Shown here: one piece after another, positions 28,640 to 41,044 of the stretch
Layout: each line of letters begins with the position of its first letter
How positions within the stretch are numbered: position 1 is the first letter of the stretch
Origin: Nissolia schottii
Taxonomy: Eukaryota > Streptophyta > Magnoliopsida > Fabales > Fabaceae
Assembly: GCA_003254905.1 (NCBI GenBank)
Contig: QANU01055854.1
Location: 488,066 to 552,065 of the forward strand
Length of the DNA: 64,000 bases
Direction: 5' to 3'
The notes under the pieces: model-generated
What the model was told of the DNA's origin: nothing
The model's database searches: none
Seen by the model: only the letters and a program-made list of their open reading frames with translations
Translations under genes and position numbers: made by a program

Positions 28640-31220
28640 CTAAATATGAATTGCATACATAAATAAATCAAAACCTCATACAATCCTTGGTCCTTGGTGT
28701 TGGCCTTGCACAAGCTTCAATCTACTCCTCTATTGATGGAGGTTACAACTAAAAACCAAAATGAAAGAGTGTGTAGAGAGGGGGGGAAGAAGAAGAGAGA
28801 GATAGGAAGAGAATGCTAATCCAAAAATTTGAAATAAAACCCTAGATGACTTAAAAAAAACTGCTCTTGAATGATTAAACATATGTAAATTCAGATTATG
28901 CGTTGCCAAAATGACCAATGGGCCAAAAATCAAGCTTTTGAGCCCAATTAGCGTCAAAATACTGCAAGCCTCCCGAGATGGCCAAAATGTTAGAATTAGC
29001 TCTCAATGTTTTCATGAAATTTGTATATTTTTCAATTATACATGAAATAGAGTTAAATTTCGCCTCGTTTGGACTTTGGATGAAGAAGTTATTCCTTAGT
29101 CTTTGTGACAACTCTAATTTGAAATTTCAGCATCACTATTCTGACTTCTTGGCTAAAAACGACCAAGTAGACAATCAAGTTAGCTTTCTGGCTCCCCATG
29201 AGAGTTGTAGAGCGATACATGTCTACAACTCGTGTCATAGATGGATAGGATGGTACCCCATAGGTGTGGTACCATCCAATGGTACCCCAATTTTTTAAAA
29301 AAAAGTAACTTTCAAAAATTATAAATCAAGCCATATATTTTATTGATTATTGTATTTTGCCCTACCCTACAAAACTTTATTATTGGCACGTTGAGCCCCA
29401 CAAGTATAAGCAAAATGACCAAAATACCTTATCTCTCCTCCATTTCCTTGGCCACCACCTTCAAGCCCATTTCCATATTGTGGCTTATAGTGGAGGTTGC
29501 GAGGTTTCTACAATTGTAACATGGTGGACGAGAGAGGCTAGTACCTCTGATCTCATATTGTAGGTACTGTTGTGTTTTTGTTGTTCTTTGTATAATAGTG
29601 TGGTTGCTCTTTCAAACAAGGCTGTGAATTTTTTAGAGAACACAACAATTGTACATGTAAGATCAACATCGATCTTGGGGTCCTCTGAGTTGGTATCAGA
29701 GGATAGCGTTCATATCGCATCACTGATGTTCTTCACACAGTGCTCACCATCTCGACTCAAGAATGTAAATTTTTTTAAGGAAGACGATTGTTATGTATAA
29801 TAATCAATCGATCCCCATAGATGGCATCAATGTTAAGAGCAATTCAGACTAACCGAGAAAACTCGCAACTCACTCGCAAATATGATCTTAGATTGGATCC
29901 AAGAGCTTGATGGTAGTGGTGATGACCAACATCCTTGACTGGCGGGCGTGTTACTTGCAAAAATCACTCCAACGCTCAAGTTAGTATGTGAGTGAATTAT
30001 GAGGTGAATAATGGTTAGAGAACTATTATGGGGATCCAAAAGCCACTTTTTTACATCCTAAAGTGTGAACTATTAGGATTTTGTAATGCTCATAACGCCC
30101 ATAGGCTTAATCAATGGACTTTATATCAAATTTTGTAAATGTCTGTCATAATGGTGTTTGTTCTGTAACGTTATTGACTTGTTAATTGTTGAGTAGTTAT
30201 AATGTGACCATATTACTATTTGATCTGTATCAAGTTGATCTCGGGCTCTAGGTTACAATGTGACCATATTACTATTTGATCATTATTAGGTACATATCAG
30301 GCTCCAGATTTGGACCGTAACAATATCAAAAACATGAAAATAGGACTCTGAGTTAGGGAAGATTTTAACATGTTTCGATCTATATATCAGTTTGGTGTTT
30401 AGGGTTTAGGGTTTGGCCTCCTAAAAAACTTTGATTGAAAAACAAGAAGCATCCAACGGTGACAAATGAAGGCAGCAGTCTAGAGTGAGGTATGAGGGAA
30501 TTGGAGTGCATTTAGAGCCATAGATAAGTTGCATTAGTGAGTTCTAATTAAAATCGAGTCACGGGTTTTTCACTACTAATTTAATTAGCACACCAAATTT
30601 GCCATATTAATACTTTAAATTTGTTATACATTATAGCACTTTTGAAAAACTGTAGGCTGCAATGCTTGTAACCCGTAGTCGTCAGTAACATGAGCATTGC
30701 ATAATTCATGAGTCATCGTATAAGGCTACAAGAATTGAATGCACTTCTTCTTTATTCTTTAAGATCTTTTTGAAATATTCAAGACTGCAGTGCATTCAAT
30801 CCACACGATAACATGAGTAACATGAGTAACATTCGCACGTCCATTAAGAACCCATTGTTCTCGCAATTCATATCGATACTCAATTCACCACGTCATTTTT
30901 TGGGATCAAATTACAAATACTATTTCAAGGAAAATTTGGTACATAATACACAGAATGGAGCACCCACTATGCGGTAAGTAGGATAAATGAGAAAACTCGG
31001 TAATTATATCATTCAAATTTACATTTGCTCCCTACTTTCTACCCCAAATAGCGAAAGGACAATTACAGTTTTCACATAATATAGGACTAGTTAATATCTC
31101 TCTTATGTTATATACAAATAGATATCTAGTTAAGAAGCAATCCTATATAACACAACACCAAAGCTTAAAAAGGAGCATGACTTTATGCCCTTAACGAGCA
31201 CATACCTAGCTTCCATGATA
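28640..31220. other. Intergenic region with retroelement traces
   Basis: No gene is seen. TTGGTATCAGAG at about 29690-29701 resembles an initiator-tRNA primer binding site of LTR retrotransposons. It stands alone, without matching LTRs or coding sequence. Two plant telomere-type units (TTTAGGG) occur at about 30399-30412, too few to matter. Confidence 0.4.
30197..30284. repeat. Two-copy tandem repeat, period 56 bp
   Basis: AATGTGACCATATTACTATT starts at 30201 and again at 30257, each followed by TGATC. Confidence 0.8.
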
Positions 31221-31227
31221 AAAACAT

Positions 31228-31626
31228 TCATGCCAATGAACGGAAGCTCCTCATCGCGTGATTCATAAACTCTAAAATTTTCCATAGCCAAGCCTTAATT
31301 CGGCATGAACATAAAGCAGCCTTGATCTTTAGCCTTCCCCAAAAGGCCGCAAAGAAATTTTGGTTTCTAATGGCCAATATTGTTGCAGATTGTAGGTAAA
31401 CGGAGGCTGCACGCTTGACCAATTGGTTTCTGATGGCAATGTTTGAGTCAAACGCTTCATTCCCCTCATAAAATAAAGTCGAATACCTTGTTGGTGAGTT
31501 GCATATTATGTCCTTCAAGCTTGTGTATTGCAAGTTCTCGTTGATTAATTCTGAGTCCCTAATTCTAGGAATAATCCTTGGCGAATGCGATGAGCTGTGG
31601 AGCTCTAATTCAATCTCTGCTTCCAT
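31228..31626 (-). CDS. Small single-exon protein of unknown function
   Basis: An intronless frame of 132 residues starts with ATG at 31626; a longer reading would need a TTG start. The product begins MEAEIELELHSSS. It has a central block SLKDIICNSPTR (about 37-48), then NQLVKRAASVYLQSATILA (about 67-85) and a basic, Trp/Phe-rich end with WGRLKIKAALCSC and IKAWLWKILEFMNH. The conserved look of the SLKDII and VKRAASxYLQSA blocks suggests a real plant gene family, but I cannot name it. A G-box core CACGTG lies about 20 bases before the ATG (31646-31651). No membrane segment or signal peptide is obvious. Confidence 0.6.
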   Translation of the reverse strand: MEAEIELELHSSSHSPRIIPRIRDSELINENLQYTSLKDIICNSPTRYSTLFYEGNEAFDSNIAIRNQLVKRAASVYLQSATILAIRNQNFFAAFWGRLKIKAALCSCRIKAWLWKILEFMNHAMRSFRSLA

Positions 31627-31639
31627 TGTTAACAAAATC

Positions 31640-32650
31640 CATGTCCACGTGAAGCTGACTTGTAGGAAAATGAGGACATGATGGTGATCAAGGCCACAAA
31701 TTAATTAACCTTGTCTTCTTCCAAATACGTACGTGAAAGTGCTTTTTCAGTTTGCTATGTTGCGGAGGGTGCAACAAAAAGTGTACTAATATTGTTATTT
31801 TTTTTTTGGTTATGGTTGTGAGGCTTGGAAGGGATATAGATAGATTAAAGAGAGATAGAGAGAGTTTGCTGAAGTTACTAACCATGAGTTTCCTTTCATA
31901 TAGGGGAATTGTTTCCCAAAATAGAGAGAGCTCTATGTTTGAGGCTTATTGAGCGTTCAGATTAATCAAAGTAAATTGGTTGAATAAGTGAAATCACACG
32001 ATCAAAGAAATCAATGGAATATAGATTTTTTTTGAAGCATATAATTAGCTTAGAAAAATTGCAATCGCACGATATCAACGGTGTCAACTAGGGATCTTTC
32101 ACTTAAGACAAGGAAATTAACTGAGTAAATAACAAATCTTAATACAAACAAAGCCCAACATTATTAGTAGATAACTATGTTTCATAAACATTTGGTTAGG
32201 AGTTTAATTTTTGACAATGTTTAAAAAAAAAACTTTGTTAGAAAACATAATCACTTTAGTAATTTCGAAACCTCAAAGAGATATTAATCAAAATCCTAAT
32301 AAATATGTACTCTCTAAATAACCCTTTAAATTTATGAGTAGAAGACACTTGAAGTATAAAAAAATGACACTTCATCTCATTAGTTTTTAAAGTCTACGTT
32401 CCATCTCATTATCCTAACATATGTTAATCTTTGTTTAACCCAATCAGTGTTGTATTAGAGAATAAGTTAACTAGACATCACCTACCTGGATTAAGTGATC
32501 ATATACACGGGAATTAAAAAGACTGAATGTCTCCAACATTGCTCCCCACAATTTAGTCCCCACCAAATTACCCATACTCCCCCATCCCGGCAGTCCTATA
32601 ATTCACCACCACCCCCTTAGGGAAATTCAATCTCTACCACCATTTCCATC
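31640..32650. other. Intergenic, nothing recognised
   Basis: A GA-rich patch lies at 31851-31866. Otherwise it is AT-rich sequence without coding or repeat structure that I can support. Confidence 0.4.
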
Positions 32651-32656
32651 AAGATA

Positions 32657-33610
32657 CACTACAACAAAGGTAATGTTGTAGCAGTTCAAAATAGTGTTTT
32701 GTGGCAGTCTGAATTGCTGCTATTTATTATTATTATTATTTTTGCAGCGGTTGACTATCCAATGCAATCCTATGCATTGGAAAACTATTCTACGATAGTT
32801 TTCAACAACTGTTGGTATAACTACTGTGATATATTTTGTAGCCATTCCTAACCGACATTATATTTAAATTATATTTTTTATAAGGTATTGGTGACAGGAA
32901 AATGTGGAATTAATCAATATTTTACAGAAATATTAAAGAAACAGAATTAATTGAGCTGCAATGTACATTTATAGATAACTAACTAATTTCTTGGGCCAAT
33001 TAATAAAATTGACAAAGACTATATTAGCATATGTTAGAACCAATAATGAATTACCTAGCATTTCTATTTGGTTGAAGGATATGTAGATGAGATTCCAAGG
33101 AGAGAGTGAGGGAGCGAAAGAGAAAAGGGGAAAGAACATTGAGGTGGTTGTATGTGTGTTGTTATTTGAAGCTAATGATTAACCAAAAAGATGTATAGAA
33201 GTGTCTACTTACAAGTTCAAGCAACTAATTTGGTAATTACTTTAAGATCAGGTCATTATAAGCATTGAGAATTTCTATTACATAACAAATTTACCAAATT
33301 GGTAGGAAAATTAGGCGGCATTTGACCCCCTTGTTAGCGCACGAAAAACATCACTTGCTCTTGTAGTAGTTGCGCTTGCAACTTCAAGCTATCATGTTTA
33401 GCTCTTGATGGACCATCACTAGTTCTTGGCCAGTGAGATGATGACCCATACACTTGAGATGGAGAAACACCAAACTCCATGCCTCAAACATATCCTGGGT
33501 GCTCTTTCCTAAAGACTTTAATACATGAATCAATTTCAGAAGAGCCCTAAGCAATCTCCTTTTCTAAATCTTCCTACATAACATTTGTTGCTATAACTTA
33601 GATGTTATTT
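32657..33610 (-). mobile_element. CACTA (En/Spm) transposon remnant
   Basis: A terminus-like CACTACAACAAAGG starts at 32657. On the minus strand 33600-33310 reads as a decayed CACTA-associated protein: DLEKEIA, FRKEHPGYV, MEFGVSPSQVYGSSSHWPR and LKLQAQLLQEQVMF, with stops. Strand and order fit a 3' end at 32657. The other terminus was not found. Confidence 0.55.
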
Positions 33611-33619
33611 AAAATCAAC

Positions 33620-35205
33620 AAGATACTAACTCCATGTTTGCAATCATATACAAATTTGGCATAGAAAAGAGACAGGAGATGAAACGTCTCATGCTATTAA
33701 AATGAACAGTATACTAAAAACAATTCATTTATAATGTTACATACATATATGTCCTTTGCATTTCATTTATAGTCTTTTCTTAAAAAGATATTGAGAAGAT
33801 TGGAGATTTGAAATTGCATACAAAGAGAAAGATTGCAGAATACTATGAACACTATGAACGCAGTAGGGTATGAAGACAAGGTTCCATCACATATTCAATA
33901 TGGGAACAAAAAGAAGCAAGAGTCACTCATCTACGTGACATTATCGAATCCAATAAATTATAAGTTTAAATAGACCATTCACTTGTTTATCAGTAGGCTC
34001 CCTATGAAATGTGTCCAGGACAAAGGATGAAATTCAACAAACAAATGATGCTCATAATTACCCAAATTCATTTTATCATCAATTCACCTCAAGAAGGAAG
34101 TATCGTTTGTCAACCTCATGTTGTATTTTATTTATTTTAAATTATATTTCCAAAGGTTTATTTATTTATTGTTTGATTTTATTTTAATCAGCTAATAAAG
34201 TTTGATTATGAAAGTTTATAGCTTACCATCTTTTTATTTACGTTTGATTTTATTTTCTAAGTTGCACCAAGTAAATTAAAGAGAATGATGCATTTATAGA
34301 CTATAGTGGAACACATGCATTAAGCTGCATTTTAAAAATCTGGATAAACACAAATTTTTAACATGTAACTAATTACTGTCTCAATTTTATCCTTCTTCAT
34401 TCCACACCCTCATACCAAATAACTAATATTTTTCTCTTTCCCTGCCACTAATGCATTCGCTCCATCCTCCCCTCTATCTCACCTCTCTACATCCTTTTTA
34501 ACGAAGGAATTGCTCAAATGAGTCCAAAAATAGGGAGGCAAGCTAAAGTTCTACGAATAGCAGTCAAATTGAAACCTTGAAATTGAAATTCATGTTGTTT
34601 GGTGTGAAATAATATATTTTTATATAAAATTGAAACCGTTTAGAACCGTGGAATAAATAGGAAGATTTAGGGATGCAATTGTGGTGTGAATTTGGGAATT
34701 TAACATTTTCTGTTGTTATTAAGATGAACCCTAAATCGATAAATAACAAGGAAGGTTTGGGGGTGTGATTGTTCTGCTTTTAGAAAATCCAGAACAAGGT
34801 TTTGGGGTGCCATAGCTTAAAGAGGGAGTCGTAGACAAACCCACAATCCTGTCTACCTCTTAACCACCACCTTTTCTTCTACCACACCAACCAAAGACAC
34901 AACTGCAAAGAAAACCAATAACACACCCAAGAGAAAAGCCAATAAGCTCAAACTGCCACTAATATAATGAAATTTACATTTACCGGTCGTTCGCCCTAAC
35001 CGCCGTGGTCGACTAGAAATTGGTGCGGTTATTAGCATTTCATGGCAGTTACATTGACTATATTTTAATAAAAAATATTAATTTTTGAAAATCTCTCTCT
35101 CTCTCTCTCCCAATTTTTCTTGGGGTTTTGACATATATGTGGGTTTGGAGGAGAGGAATTCCGAAGATATGGGTTAGAATGAGAAATTACGAAAATATGA
35201 GGCAA
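33620..35205. other. AT-rich intergenic region
   Basis: No gene or intact element is recognised. A (CT)n run lies at about 35093-35109. Confidence 0.4.
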
Positions 35206-35210
35206 ATTTT

Positions 35211-35390
35211 TGAAATCGCTACAGGGGGTGGCGATTTCAGAAAATCAAAAAATTAAAAAAATAAAAATTTCGGAGTCTGAAATCACTACCTCCTGTGGCG
35301 ATTTCAGACTTTAAAAAAATAAAAAATTCAAAAAATCTGAAATCGCCACATGTAAATATCTGAAATCGTCATAGGGAGTGGCGATTTCAC
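35211..35390. repeat. Cluster of short inverted repeats (TGAAATCGC/GCGATTTCA)
   Basis: TGAAATCGC-like and GTGGCGATTTCA words alternate about three times, making imperfect hairpins separated by A-rich spacers. This resembles the end of a larger dispersed repeat family. No coding sequence is present. Confidence 0.6.
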
Positions 35391-35632
35391 AGAAGAAACC
35401 CATATATTAGTAATTTTTTTGAATGGACCAAATGTGTTGAAGCCATATATACGTAAAAAATCCATTTTTCTTACCCTCACGCTATCTCAAACCCCTCTAT
35501 CAAAATCCTCTCTTCCATTACTAATCGCCGCGAGATTCGCCTGTCGCTTCTCGTCTATCTCACGGTCGCCGTGGGGAAGCATCTCTGGCAACCCTCTTTC
35601 CATGACACACCTCTTCGTGCACGTCCCTCCCN

Positions 35633-38600
35633 TAAAAGACCTCTATGCGTAGTCCCTAGCTCGGTCCTATAGCCCGTAACCCGTTAATCTCTTCCCAAGC
35701 CCTCATATTATCTGCCAATGACCTTTTAAGAAGTTCCCAGGCCCTATTGATTTAGAAGAGCGGGAATTGAGCTCATAATGCCTTAGTGCCCAACTCCCAT
35801 AGATTCATCCGAGGTGGGAAATTACATAGAATGAGAAAGAACTACGCATAGCCGATAACCCGTACTGTGATACTGTGATTGAGAAACAAGAGCTCATTCT
35901 CTTTAGTTACGGGGGATATAACTCATTCTAATACGTATAGCCAGGAGGCTAGGCAGTTAGGGAGTAGGTTGCCGTTGAAGAATAAGTAGCGGGTCTTGAC
36001 TTCGTCATGTCCTCGTAATCAGTAGATCTTGGTGCGTTACAGTCCTATTTAGATCTTAGCGCAATAGCTACTAAGTCTCCATCGTAAACTGCTATTCTTA
36101 CTGACTTAACTCCAGCTTCTTCTCCTCTGGTGGGCCAGACCCTGCAAGCTTACTATTTAGATTTAGGCGCATTATTACTGTACTTTGAATTAGTTTCAAG
36201 CTACAACTATTAGCCGCCTTCGTGACCGCTCACTACACGACTCTAGGGCCCAATAACACGATATCTAGCTAAAGAGCTCATACCACATCTTCCCCAATAG
36301 TTGAGTTTGGAACGGATTATATTATATTATATGATATTTCACCCTACGCAGGAAGTTAAATCAAGGGAATCAGTTCTACGTAGTTAGTATGATTGGTAAG
36401 TTACACGGAAGAAAGATAAGAGTGAGAAGGAAGAGAAAGCACTATCTTGGCGCTTTCCCGTTCTTCAAAGAAGGATTCCCATTTCTATTGAGTTTTTGCA
36501 AGCCCATAAAGCATCTGTAAGGGACGCTGCAAAGAAGCCAGCTAAGCAAGGACCAAAGTCAGATGATCTTCCTAAAGCCATTTACCCTCCCCGGTTAATC
36601 AGCGGGGGGATGGAAACTTCGAAATAGAGTTAGACGCCCCCTGCTTTCCTACATTAGCTTCTCCTCTCTAATACAGTGCGGGATTGAGGAAGTTGACTTT
36701 ATCTATTGACAATGCGCCCTATCCAATAAGTTCACATAGAATAGAGAGGCGCTAAGATTGAAAAAACGCCCAAAGAAGTCTACTTTTGAAGTGAAAGGGG
36801 AAATCTCATTTTCATGCCTTTTACGGTAGTTTTCCCCTGCTTCCTCTATGAAGCTAGCCCGGGATGAATGACTATAAATTACATAGAATAGAATCCTTAA
36901 TCGGGGAACTCAAGACCTGATCTTTTGCCCTTAGGCCCTTAATTGGGAGCTTTTACTCATCAGTATGGTTCCCGGTGCAGAATATAGGGGAAATGGCTTT
37001 CTCTGTCTGCTCTTGCTACTCTGTAACTTAAGCCTACTTACCATTACCACTACAAGTTTGTCTGGGGTATCAACAAGGCAAGTAGAGCTCTTTTAGCTCG
37101 GAATTCTAAAGTATAGCTTTCTCAATCTGAAGTCAGGAGATAGCCCACCAGGGGAAAGTTGGTAAAGACGATAAGACAGACAGCCCCATAATTCGAATTG
37201 CTACTTCAGCAGTGTGAATTAACACTAGAATGACTCGGGCTTCTCTTATCTCAGTAAGTTACCTGGGAAGATCCATAGGACCGGTTAGGCGAACGTAAGC
37301 TAAACCAATCTCATTATATTCAATTTCGGCCCAGGGTTTTTGCCAATGGTTATTTGATCAATGGGTATTGAAATAGAATGACTAGCTTCTCTGGCTTCTC
37401 ACTCCAGATTTTTTTGAAAAGAACGTCTGTCACGCGCGTCCCTAGGACTGGGCCGGATTCGAACCGACCAAGAAAAGAAAAGTAAAGTGCCATTCTTCTA
37501 GGCCAAAGACAGTCCAATTCCTATGTACGAAAAAGAAAGTTCCGAGGTTACGGCAACTTACTCAAATGCAACATCAGTGATCTCGAGTATCAACAATGAA
37601 ATCACTGAACACTTTCTATATCTCTCTTTCCAGTCTCAATCACTGACAGAGCATTTTCGATCTTAGGCGAACGAGGGTTACCGGCTCTACGACCTCGCAA
37701 GGCGCTACTGTAGTGCTCTTTGGGCCTGCCGCTTTCTCAATTGAAAATGAAAACTGTCAAGAGCAGCCCGTACTGCTCTATCTATGTAATTTCTTTCTTT
37801 ATTTTCGTTGAAGAGTTATCTCTGTCCTTCCTTCCGTTCAGGGGCACTCTAAAGGCTTTGCAACCTTCAGAGCTGGTTGACAGCGGTCTAGTCAGTCCCT
37901 CCCGCTCTTTGATAGACATCCGCAGTCTCATCCGACGAACAAACAACTTTAGGTCCTCCTTCTGTGTCCTATCCTTCCTTGCGGATTCCCGGTTTCTGAA
38001 GGAATAGCGGGCCCCTGTCTCCAGCTCCGGGAGTTATCGGTCAGCTTCAATGTAGGAAATGCTAAAAGCTACTCCCTGCGGAATCCCGACTTGGAATACT
38101 ACCTTTCGAAAACAGGGGGAATTGCTTTTCTTTTCTTTTGAGGAAAGGGATGAATAGGTGGCCGAAGACAAATCGAATGAGAATAAAGTGCGCTTCCCGC
38201 CGTAAAGGCCTTTCTTGATCGAAAGTCCCAAAAATAGGTATACGCCTTAAAATTAAAAGAGACATAGACCAATCATGTGCAGGGCGAAGCAAAGCTTGTT
38301 GAAAAGCATTCGGGAAAGCGAAAACTCAGCACCCTACTTGATAACAAACCTAGGGTCATACTATAGGAAACTTTGATCGAGATGTCAGGTCAGTTATAAT
38401 GGAATAGTCCACATGTACCAAACTAAGGTGCGGACGGATAGTCAAATTCCAGTCATGCCAGTAAGGCCAGGAGATTCTTCCGTTAGAAGGGCGGATAAGC
38501 CAGTGAAAGTGAATGGCTGTTCAAGGGGCCCCTAATTCAACAAATGTAAGCTTTTTCCCCACTACTCAAGATAAGAAGGCACTTTCCCTGCTTGGTCTCG

Positions 38601-38884
38601 ACCTCAAAAGAGGGCCGGCGGGAAATTATCTCACTGCCTGCTCCTTCCAAATCCAAGGTAGGATAGAAAGTGAACTATACTATAGTCGGTCTTAGTTCCG
38701 ATCATGCTCGGCAGACCAGCGTCCCATAATTCATGGTGTGCGAAGATCTAGAGTACTATCCCCTACTAGCATGCTATAGCCCTCGTCTTTAGACAGGGTT
38801 CGGCTAGATATGGCATTGTCAAAGGAAGAGCAATCTATAAAGTAGCCCTCTCTTAGAGCAGCGGACAGTACACAAGCATTCTTT
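35633..38884. other. Mitochondrial-like DNA segment (NUMT or mis-join)
   Basis: The block is bounded by single Ns at 35632 and 38885. It is clearly more GC-rich than its flanks, lacks the T/A tracts seen elsewhere, and has the look of plant mitochondrial intergenic DNA: long, mixed, non-coding, with frequent CTTTC/GAAAG words. A tRNA T-arm-like GGTTCGAATCCGGCC is on the minus strand at about 37452-37466, but I could not fold a complete tRNA. No mitochondrial protein gene is recognised. It is either a nuclear mitochondrial insertion or an assembly artefact. Confidence 0.55.
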
Positions 38885-39265
38885 NAGAGAGAAAAAATAA
38901 ATATGACTAAATTTATTTAAATATTATGGACCAATTTTTTCTTAGCTCTGTACGTCATTCTCTTAGACAAACAAGATGCAACTTAGAGGTCGCCTTTATT
39001 AATCTAAAAACACATATTTGGTAGATAACCATTACGAGGCACGTGATCAAACAAAACTGAAATTTCAACATTTCCCTTTTCCAACTCTTTTCCCTTCCCG
39101 GCCTGCTCACAAAGGAAAGGGCAATAAAGGCCAGGATCAGCCCCCAATCCCTATTGAACTGCCACGCGTAAACACACACTCTCGCTCACACGTGCCCACA
39201 ACACTTTTCACCTCTGGTTCTTGCTCTTTCAGAGGAGCACACTGCACACACCATTGACCATACCC

Positions 39266-39273
39266 TATTTAAA
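39266..39273 (+). promoter_or_regulatory. TATA-like box of the STOP1-like gene
   Basis: TATTTAAA lies 139 bases before the ATG in a C-rich leader region. Confidence 0.5.
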
Positions 39274-39404
39274 CGCTCCCCCACAACAACACTCCCAAAG
39301 GTCATTTTCTATTTCCGCCGTTATCCTAACTAGTTCTCACGCATCCACCAGCTCTTCCCTATCCCCTATCTATCTCTTTCCTTATCAATCCTCGCCCGTT
39401 AACC

Positions 39405-40430
39405 ATGTCCAACGCTTGCGAAACCTATTCAGATCCGCGACTCTCGCTCCAAAACCTCGCCCAGGCCCGAACCCGAATAGATTCCCTCCAACGCTTCCTA
39501 TCTGATTCCATAACCTCCAAAACGCCCCTCACCCACCACCAAACTGCCGCCGTCTCCGACCAAATCGCCGCCACCATTCACGACACCATTGCCAGCGCCA
39601 CCGCCCTCGTCTCCCACTCCCGCACCTTCCATCCGCCGCCGGAGAATCCCCCGAGCGTTGACCTGTCCGCCTGCGCCGAAACCGCCAAACACGCTTCCGA
39701 TCTGAAAATCGAGGCGCCGGAGGACGCAGCCGCCGACTATTCCGCCGCCGCCGATGACGGCGACGGAGAGATCGTGGAACCCGACGCCGTGGAGATCCTC
39801 GCGGAGCACATCCACTTCTGCGAGATCTGCGGGAAAGGGTTCCGCCGCGACGCGAACCTCCGGATGCACATGCGCGCGCACGGGGACCAGTACAAGACGC
39901 CGGAGGCACTCGCGCAGCCCGAGGCGGCCTCCGCAGCAGCAGCCGCCTCGCTCAGGCGGCGATTCTCGTGCCCGTTCCAGGGATGCAACAGGAACAAGCT
40001 CCACCGGAGATTCAGGCCACTGAAGTCGATGGTGTGCGTGAAGAACCACTTCAAGAGGAGTCACTGCCCGAAGATGTACTCATGCACGCGGTGCCACAAG
40101 AAGAGCTTCTCGGTGCTCTCGGATCTGAAGAGCCACATGAAGCACTGCGGGGAAACGAGGTGGAGGTGCACGTGCGGGACTACGTTCTCCAGGAAGGACA
40201 AGCTGTTCGGTCACATCGCGCTCTTCGAAGGGCACATGCCGGCGGTGGCGGCGGAGGAGGAGGAGGAGAAGGGAAAGAAGCGGGTGGTGGTGGTGGTGGA
40301 GGAGGAGGGAGATGATGACGCGGATCGGACGTTGCTGACGGAGAATGAGTTGGGTGGTTGTTTTCTGGATGATGGGTTGCCCGATGGCTTCTTTGATGAT
40401 TTGGATGATTTCGGACTCCGAGTAATATGA
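39405..40430 (+). CDS. STOP1-like C2H2 zinc-finger transcription factor, intronless
   Basis: It is one open frame of 341 residues. An N-terminal helical region ([21 protein letters not shown], quoted in part) is followed by an Ala/Asp-rich linker. Finger 1 is at about 137-159 ([12 protein letters not shown]...MHMRAH). The STOP1-type fingers follow at about 189-220 (CPFQGC...HFKRSHC), 227-248 (CTRC...HMKHC) and 255-277 ([16 protein letters not shown]). The C-terminus has Glu and Val runs and an acidic patch ([16 protein letters not shown]), possibly for activation. The family regulates proton and aluminium tolerance genes from the nucleus; this protein is closer in length to STOP2 (somewhat shorter than STOP1). 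The coding region is much richer in G+C than its neighbours, which makes long shadow frames on the other strand. The gene starts about 520 bases after the mitochondrial-like block. Confidence 0.9.
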   Translation: MSNACETYSDPRLSLQNLAQARTRIDSLQRFLSDSITSKTPLTHHQTAAVSDQIAATIHDTIASATALVSHSRTFHPPPENPPSVDLSACAETAKHASDLKIEAPEDAAADYSAAADDGDGEIVEPDAVEILAEHIHFCEICGKGFRRDANLRMHMRAHGDQYKTPEALAQPEAASAAAAASLRRRFSCPFQGCNRNKLHRRFRPLKSMVCVKNHFKRSHCPKMYSCTRCHKKSFSVLSDLKSHMKHCGETRWRCTCGTTFSRKDKLFGHIALFEGHMPAVAAEEEEEKGKKRVVVVVEEEGDDDADRTLLTENELGGCFLDDGLPDGFFDDLDDFGLRVI

Positions 40431-40505
40431 GGTGGACTCAGGGCGTTACATGTTTGTATTTACTTAAGAGGTTAATGTTGAGAACTCTGTTTCTGTAATT
40501 AATGT

Positions 40506-40511
40506 AATAAA
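40506..40511 (+). terminator. Poly(A) signal AATAAA of the STOP1-like gene
   Basis: AATAAA lies 76 bases after the stop codon, in T-rich sequence. Confidence 0.5.
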
Positions 40512-41044
40512 ACTAGTGATTTGAGATTTTGGTAATTGTTAGGGCTAGGTAGTAGTCTGGGCGCAGTTTTGGAATTCTTCGACTGAAGATTGTCATTTAA
40601 TTATTTTGTTATACGGGATAAGGAGCAATTTTGGCTGTTGTTGTGCAAAGTTAAGATAAGATTAACAGTCGGAAATAGGTAGACGAGGAAGCTATTGCAT
40701 GTGAGGATCTTAACATGATGGGAAAGGGAAGTTGGGATTGATAGGGTGTTTCACTGCTTAGAAATGTTTGTTAGACTCTTGTTTATCTGCCGGTTTTGCC
40801 TATGTTAATACTAAACGGGTCAATTTGGCCTGCAGGTTAAACGGGTTGGGGGCCTAAACAGATTTTTGTTACTCGCAGATCAGATTTTCTACGTTTGGTT
40901 CGGCATTTAACCGGATAAATGGATAGAGTTCGCGGGTCGTACTTATTTTGACCGCCCTAATGATGCCCATGCAATCATATTTGACCAACAATAAGTATGC
41001 TTGGGCGTACACTCTAACTTAGCACAAATTGAGATGATATAGCC

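Noticed and set aside
29690..29703. LTR retrotransposon primer binding site
   Set aside because: The word TTGGTATCAGAG fits, but no LTR pair, gag/pol or polypurine tract could be tied to it, so no element is called.
30399..30415. Telomere-like TTTAGGG units
   Set aside because: There are only two units, and a similar pair at 43165. Such short runs are common by chance and in plant promoters.
39498..40064. Long frames on the minus strand opposite the STOP1-like gene (up to 188 residues)
   Set aside because: GC-rich codons on the plus strand remove stops on the other strand. The plus-strand frame has clear zinc fingers and these frames have none.
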